64,000 bases of DNA from Patiria miniata (Eukaryota; Echinodermata; Asteroidea; Valvatida; Asterinidae), in the NCBI RefSeq assembly GCF_015706575.1, contig NW_024037058.1, positions 6,821,806-6,885,805 on the forward strand, given 5' to 3'. Below the pieces are notes generated by a model. The model did not search any database. It saw only the letters and a list, made by a program, of their open reading frames with translations, and had not been told where the DNA came from. Shown here one piece after another: positions 58,504-64,000 of the stretch (its first letter is position 1; every line of letters starts with the position of its first letter). The translations under genes were made by a program, and so were the position numbers.

Positions 58504-58600
58504 CTGTACATGGAAGTACATTGGGGAATCTGTTCTTGTTTTTGCAGACAGGTTTCTTGGCTTCCTCACAGTTGACTGCCACTGACATTTCATTTAGCAC
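58504..58600 (-). other. PTP-like exon, copy D
   Basis: 97 bases on the minus strand, frame intact, acceptor AACTTCAG and donor ACAG|GTAAGT. The peptide differs from copy B by one residue (Ala to Val in EMSxAV). Confidence 0.5.
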
Positions 58601-58707
58601 CTGAAGTTTAAAGTAAACAAATTGACAACACATGTTACAATACTTTTTCTCTTTCTAGCTCGGACTTCAATTACAATTAACAATTGTTGACTAATGTGAT
58701 GTGCGAG

Positions 58708-59066
58708 CAGTGGTGTATCACGAGGGGAGGGGGAAGGGAGGGGAGGGGAGGGGATGGGGGCACCTTGTCCCCTGCCCCTAGCGGATTTTTTGAAAGATAT
58801 TTTTTTAGTAACTATTTCCATAAATGGTTAGAGAGTTCTGACACGAAAAAAAAGAAACCAAGCTCAAAAATCATTACAATGAGCCATGAAAATCGGCATA
58901 TATTTTCCAGTATGCATAATAATGGTCAGTTTTGAAGAGCGCCCCCATTTGGATAATGGGTGCCAGCCCGCGCCCCCCCCCCCTTTTTTTGATTTTACGA
59001 AGGCCAAGTGTTGGGGGATGTGTGAGTGCGGTTGCCCCCCAACATAAAAAGCTGGACACGCCACTG
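58708..59066. mobile_element. hAT-like MITE, copy 2
   Basis: Paralogous to 23,191-23,554, with the same ends (CAGTGGTGTATC / GACACGCCACTG). The left target duplication has decayed to TGTGCGAG while the right remains TGTGGGAT, consistent with an old insertion duplicated with its host unit. Confidence 0.85.
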
Positions 59067-59816
59067 TGTGGGATATGACGTTTTTAACACCCAAGGGCTG
59101 CATTTGGCCTCGGGTGCTATGTACATGTATGGCCAACACATTACACACTGGGGCACAGGCTGCATTTTGCAGTCCATGTGCAGTACACGCATCACCCATA
59201 ATGAACTCACTTTCGATGCGAGAAACCTTTAAAAGGATTATTTACATGTTTTTGTTTACTTTGCAAGGTTGACACCAAAAGAAACAATGCTTCTTTGGGA
59301 AAATCTGTTACTTTAAAAGCATTTTTGAAAAACTTCACAAATATCTCATATTGCGATCCCATATCAAATTTCTGAATTGTAATTATTCATGCAGTATAGA
59401 CACTGTTAACAGTCTTCAAATAATCATGAACATTCCTTTAGAGATGTGAAAAGGAATATCACGTGTATAAGACACCATACATTATGCTGTATTTAGGTTT
59501 AAAGATTTTCAAATGGGACTGACAGGAATAACTAACTTGTATGTTCTGTACAGTGTCATGCATACATTTGCATACATTCCCTTTGCTACAGAAATTTCAT
59601 CCAAATGTACAAACATGTACATAGGCCTACAGTTCAACATATTACATGTGTTAAATTCACGTTTCCGCTTCAGTGTAACACAGTGACTGGAACAGGCCCT
59701 AGGTAAATCTATTGTACCAGAAACTGGGCCTTTGAAGTGGTTCAGAAAATAACAATACCTGTTGACTAGGCAATACAAGTTCAACTGTGTGACCTGTGAT
59801 CCATTGCAGTCTGGTG
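59067..59816 (+). other. TRIM-6 distal 5' flank
   Basis: Collinear with 23,555-24,355. No coding region. Confidence 0.6.
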
Positions 59817-59988
59817 TATTTATAGAATTGGGAATTTACAGGCAGTGAGCAATGTCACACCCTACAGACATTCAAGTCAATCCAGAGAGTGAGAACCTGC
59901 CATCATTAGTTGCTGCAAAATAGTATTCCAGCAGTTTCTTCATCAAACAGCCAAATTTATTGCAGAAATATCTTCTGACATCATTCAG
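59817..59988 (+). promoter_or_regulatory. TRIM-6 TATA-like box and non-coding exon 1
   Basis: TATTTATA at 59,817-59,824; donor CAG|GTATGT after 59,988. A short extra block (about 59,897-59,930) lengthens the exon relative to the other copies. Confidence 0.55.
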
Positions 59989-60860
59989 GTATGTTGAGTT
60001 GAGAATAAGCTTGACAAATGTAACCACAATTGGCATAGGAATCTGTGCAGACATTTGACTACCAATTTGTACTTCAGTTTTCTTCTCTGATGCAGCATGA
60101 GCAGTGTGTTAAACCAGTCTGAAGAAGTTCATGGAAGCACGCAATGCAGAAACTTGAATTCATGCATATGCACCTACATGTACCAACCACGCTATCAATG
60201 GATAAGTCCTATTTTTCAGTTCATCATACGTAAACAACTAACACTTCAGGCCACTTTTTTTTACATTTTGGATTACAGATCCACTGATTTAAAAAAAAAA
60301 TTCTTTGCCAATTGAAAAAACAAATTATACAATGTTTAGCCAATTTTTAATTTTATATTTCCACAAACATGATATAAAGCAATTGGCATGGTTGAAAAAG
60401 ATTAGAGAATGAAATTTACCATTTACAATATCACTACACAGCCTGAAAACCGTCAGTTTCTCTATTAATAGTTTCTCCATCCACACAATGTCCATGTTTT
60501 TCTTGAAATACAGCAGGCATATTGGCAACTTCCGTGGCTACAATGTAGCAATACAGAACAAAACTCTGCCTGGTGAAGTAGAGATTGCACGTTTATCCTG
60601 ATCGCAACCTGTTCAAGATTAGACGACTTCTGTTTTTTTTTCTCTTCATATTTTTTATAAATATTTCATTTGTGAAATATGGGCCCAAGACGAGTTTTTG
60701 AGAAGAAACACGAGTTGGAATTTCACTATCAAGTTTGATTTTGCCGGTTTGCACAGGTGCAGTTTTGTAACCTATGAATGCTTATTACAACCATCATCAT
60801 CATTTGAAGTTTGAAAACATGTAAATCCTAAAGCTTTCAATTGATGTGCTTCATTTGCAG
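59989..60860 (+). other. Inferred TRIM-6 5'-UTR intron
   Basis: 872 bases, closely matching the TRIM-1 intron; ends ATTTGCAG at 60,860. Confidence 0.5.
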
Positions 60861-60905
60861 GTAAAAGGTCTGGCTACCCCTTTCACTTTTAACCAAACAG
60901 TGAAG

Positions 60906-62849
60906 ATGGCATCAAATGTTACAGTTCAATCAGTGTTGGAGAAGATTAGTGTGGATCATCTGGAATGCTCTATCTGCACCAACCGTTTCAGGCAGCCCAA
61001 ACTGCTGGACTGTTTGCATAGTTTTTGCCTGCAATGCCTCCAAGAGCTCAGACAGAGCCAAGATCCTCGTGGTACAAAGCTGACATGTCCTCTGTGCAGG
61101 TGTGAAACTACATTGAAAGGGTCTGGGGTTGCTGATCTCCCTAATAACGTTGCATTCAGTGCTCTGGTGGAGGAAGTTACAATGCAGGAAAAGCTGCTGA
61201 AAGGTCAAGGCTCAGACATCAAATGTCAAAATTGTGATGAGGAGAATCAGGCTATTTCAAGATGCATGGACTGTGATCATTTCCTCTGTCAAGAATGTCA
61301 AAAGGCACATGGACGTATTGCTGTCGTGAAATCTCACAAAATCTACACACTGGCCCAACTTCGATCAGGAGAGATAGTGTACAAGAGTAAACTAAGAGAA
61401 GAAGTTCCCAAATGTGGCAAGCATCAAGATCAGAATCTCAATGTCTACTGTAATACATGTGCGCAAGTCATATGTACAACTTGCTCTGTACTTGATCATG
61501 CCAAACACTCTCTCATTGGCCTTCCAGTGGCTTTTGACAAATGTAAGAAAAAGGTAGAAGAACTTGTTGCAAAAGTTGGTAAAAACAAAACAGAACTGAA
61601 CACCACCATAGAGAAGACTTGCATATCTCGGAATAAACTCCACATCATGTTTGCAAACACCAAGAAAAAAATCTCAGAAAAAGCTGACCAAGAGGTTGCC
61701 AAGATCCGACAGGAGGAGCAGAAACTGTTAAAAGAGACTGACAGGATTTATCAAAAAAGAGTAACAACATTTGATGCAGCTCAATCCAATAACAGCAAAG
61801 ATGTGACCCAGACAAAGCACAAGCTGGATGAGGTGAAAAGACTCATGAATCAAGCAAGTTGCTATGAGATTCTTGAACTTCAGCAGAAACTCTTGCATAA
61901 CCTCAGTGAATTGACAGGGAAACAGCCACAGCAGGTTCCTGACAAGTTGACTTTCATGGACTTTGAAGAAGGTGAGAGGTCACTTGGGAGACTCATTCTG
62001 AAAGAAGAGCCAAAGGCTGCAGCAAAGCAATCACCAAGACCTGCAAGATCATGTGTGAAGGAGAAATGGGAACTGAAGACTGATATCAAGAACTTTGAAT
62101 TAGGAAATACACGGCTACGACATGTGTCAGCACTCTCTGACAATAACATAGTATTAACCAATTTGAAAAATACACTATTCACAGTATCACTGACCAATAT
62201 TCAACATACACCATCTATTATCCCACAAAGGCTACAAATCAATGGCCTCACTGATGATGTAAGGTGTACTGCAGTGAGTAAAGATGACAAGCTCCTTGCT
62301 CTAGATGGTCCAGTAGTCAAGTTCTTCAACAGGCAACATCAGCTCCTCCATCAGTTCACACCAGGTAGAGGGTCAGACAGCCAACCAACATGCCTTGCAG
62401 TGGATGACAGCAATCTGATAGCAGTGGGTTATGAAGATGAGGAGGAGATATCTCTACACAACCCAGATGGATCCATCATCAGGAGACTGCCTGCTCCAAT
62501 GGTTGGAGGTTATCTGGCAATGTACAATCACCGCCTTTTCTACACAACATTTCAGAACAAAAGGTTGGTTTGTGCAGACTACTATGGTGCCAGTGTATTC
62601 TCAGTAGACATGACCAGCAACATGCAGGGGGATTGGCACCCTACTGGTGTGTGCTGTGACAGTGATGGCAGCATCTATGTTGCTGTGGGTGGATATTCAA
62701 CAGGTTTTATTCTGCATTACAGTCCTGATGGCAAGTACATTGGATGTGTGATCGAGGGATGTGGTTCTCCACGTGGCATCACATTCACATCAGGTGGTGA
62801 TCTGGTAGTGGCTGCAGGACTGTCTGTAAAGGTCTATCACCGAGTGTAA
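60906..62849 (+). CDS. TRIM-6: RING/B-box/coiled-coil/beta-propeller protein (mosaic)
   Basis: 647 residues, the shortest intact copy, with all RING and B-box ligands. The coiled coil has one heptad and follows TRIM-1 (VAFDKCKKKVEELVAKVG...TTFDAAQ), whereas the first propeller blade follows TRIM-2 almost exactly (LGNTRLRHVSALSDNN). This is a clear mosaic of two paralogs. The start is the conserved ATG, 46 bases after the acceptor at 60,859-60,860. The 5' leader and upstream exon are of the TRIM-1 type. Confidence 0.92.
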   Translation: MASNVTVQSVLEKISVDHLECSICTNRFRQPKLLDCLHSFCLQCLQELRQSQDPRGTKLTCPLCRCETTLKGSGVADLPNNVAFSALVEEVTMQEKLLKGQGSDIKCQNCDEENQAISRCMDCDHFLCQECQKAHGRIAVVKSHKIYTLAQLRSGEIVYKSKLREEVPKCGKHQDQNLNVYCNTCAQVICTTCSVLDHAKHSLIGLPVAFDKCKKKVEELVAKVGKNKTELNTTIEKTCISRNKLHIMFANTKKKISEKADQEVAKIRQEEQKLLKETDRIYQKRVTTFDAAQSNNSKDVTQTKHKLDEVKRLMNQASCYEILELQQKLLHNLSELTGKQPQQVPDKLTFMDFEEGERSLGRLILKEEPKAAAKQSPRPARSCVKEKWELKTDIKNFELGNTRLRHVSALSDNNIVLTNLKNTLFTVSLTNIQHTPSIIPQRLQINGLTDDVRCTAVSKDDKLLALDGPVVKFFNRQHQLLHQFTPGRGSDSQPTCLAVDDSNLIAVGYEDEEEISLHNPDGSIIRRLPAPMVGGYLAMYNHRLFYTTFQNKRLVCADYYGASVFSVDMTSNMQGDWHPTGVCCDSDGSIYVAVGGYSTGFILHYSPDGKYIGCVIEGCGSPRGITFTSGGDLVVAAGLSVKVYHRV

Positions 62850-64000
62850 GGACAGATTAATTAAACTGGGGCTATCCAGTGTATCCACCAACCACTTCCA
62901 TCAGACATTGCATATTGTTAATTATCACAAAAAGAACCTTGAAGTTCATCTCTTGAATAAGACATTCAACAATACTCTATATTTGGTTTATTTCTAAGGT
63001 ATTTCCTCTCCGTACGTGTTGACTCTCATACCTCAACATCTTCCCTTTTAACACCCGCTCTACTTGCTACTTCCTATAAAATCACAGATCTGGGGGCCCA
63101 ATAATGAGAGCAAAGAAACGACCCTTCACATTGTTTGCAAATAGGGCAGATTGCACATTTTAAAATTATTAAAAAACGAGAGGGAAAATATTACCACGAG
63201 AGGCAATTCAATTTTTTCGGATTCATCTCAGCAAATGCAAAGTGAATGCATGATGTGTTTTACAGGTATAAGATATAACCCTGCTCCTTTGTAAAATGTA
63301 AAGATTTCCTTGGATTTTGTTATTCAATATTTCCAATTATGGGGAAAATTGTTGAGTTAAAAAAAACACAACTTAGTTTCAAATGAGAAAGATTTTGCAC
63401 CTCCGTGTACATGAGACAAAAGTAAATACTCAAAAGCAACTGAACGAAATATGTGATTTTGAACTAAAGTGATAGTTTCAAAGTAAATCATATGCAATCC
63501 CTTGGTTGTCTCTTTTACAGTGCTTTCCGAGTGCCTCATCAAACTAATATTAGTTTCATTACATGTACAACCAAGTTGAAAATGAAAACCTTGTGCATTC
63601 TTACAATGATACATGGATGTGGTTAGTGTACATTTGTTAATTGAAATTTTGTTTGTTGCCTTTCTTAAATGTGAGTTTATTGAATACTACAATATAATAT
63701 GTATGTGGAATATTCTATAAATTTTGGGTCCACTTTTTCCTGTCCCTATACGATCTGGTGGCCCAATAATGAGAGCAAAGGAATGACCCTTCACATTGTT
63801 TGCAAATAGGGCAGAGTGTACATTTTAAAAATATTACAAACGTGAGAGGGAAAGTATTACCACAAGACGCAATTCAATTTTCTCAGATTAGTCTCAGCAA
63901 ATGCAAAGTCAATGCATGATGTGTTTCTAAGTATTAGATATAACCCTACTCCTGTATAAAATGTAAACATTTCCTTAGACAAAAGTAAATACTCAAAAGC
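62850..64000 (+). other. TRIM-6 3' UTR and flank, partly duplicated
   Basis: Homologous to the other TRIM flanks. From about 63,752 the stretch starting ATCTGGTGGCCCAATAATGAGAGC repeats 63,086 onward, so a second copy of the flank begins about 665 bases downstream and runs off the window. Confidence 0.6.

Overview
This is eukaryotic, AT-rich genomic DNA with a 500-base assembly gap, long homopolymers, introns with GT..AG signals and many DNA transposons. The dominant genes are tandem RING/B-box/coiled-coil/beta-propeller (TRIM-type) genes of a kind greatly expanded in marine deuterostome invertebrates. An echinoderm, perhaps a sea star or relative, is my best guess from family recall; no species can be fixed from the sequence.

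Layout. Six paralogous TRIM-type genes, all on the + strand, start at about 5.54, 14.62, 29.46, 40.96, 53.20 and 60.91 kb (called TRIM-1 to TRIM-6 here, local names). Five have an intact single coding exon of 647-663 residues. TRIM-4 is broken by an 83-base tandem duplication. TRIM-1, -3, -5 and -6 share a conserved upstream non-coding exon with a TATA-like box and a strong splice donor, an intron of about 0.8-0.9 kb (4.9 kb in TRIM-3 because of two transposon insertions), and an acceptor about 45 bases before the ATG. TRIM-2 and TRIM-4 lack this upstream exon. The 3' flanks are also homologous, so the array grew by segmental duplication. Between genes lie four copies (about 9.8, 23.0, 34.3 and 58.5 kb) of a minus-strand 97-base exon resembling the start of a protein tyrosine phosphatase domain. 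Two of these copies are followed by a 2 kb segment 'X' and two by a small hAT-like element, which suggests an ancestral two-gene repeat unit of about 20-25 kb.

Mobile DNA fills the spacers: a 5'-truncated Penelope-like retroelement with a GIY-YIG endonuclease ORF (9.98-11.08 kb) and a PIF/Harbinger transposase with a clean two-exon structure (49.2-51.6 kb, minus strand). A partner-protein C-terminal exon lies at 46.7 kb. At least ten non-autonomous elements have visible terminal inverted repeats, several with exact 8-base target duplications. Because the TRIM units are paralogous, many insertions can be bounded by comparison with the empty site in a sister unit.

How the genes may work together (inference): the RING and B-boxes are nearly constant between copies. 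The coiled coil differs in heptad number, and the propeller differs at short loop positions and in its first blade. That is the pattern expected of a diversified recognition family with a fixed E3-ligase effector, plausibly innate immune. Copy 6 is a mosaic of copies 1 and 2, pointing to ongoing recombination or gene conversion. Regions 347-1640, 2567-3500 and 47.2-49.2 kb show nothing I can assign.
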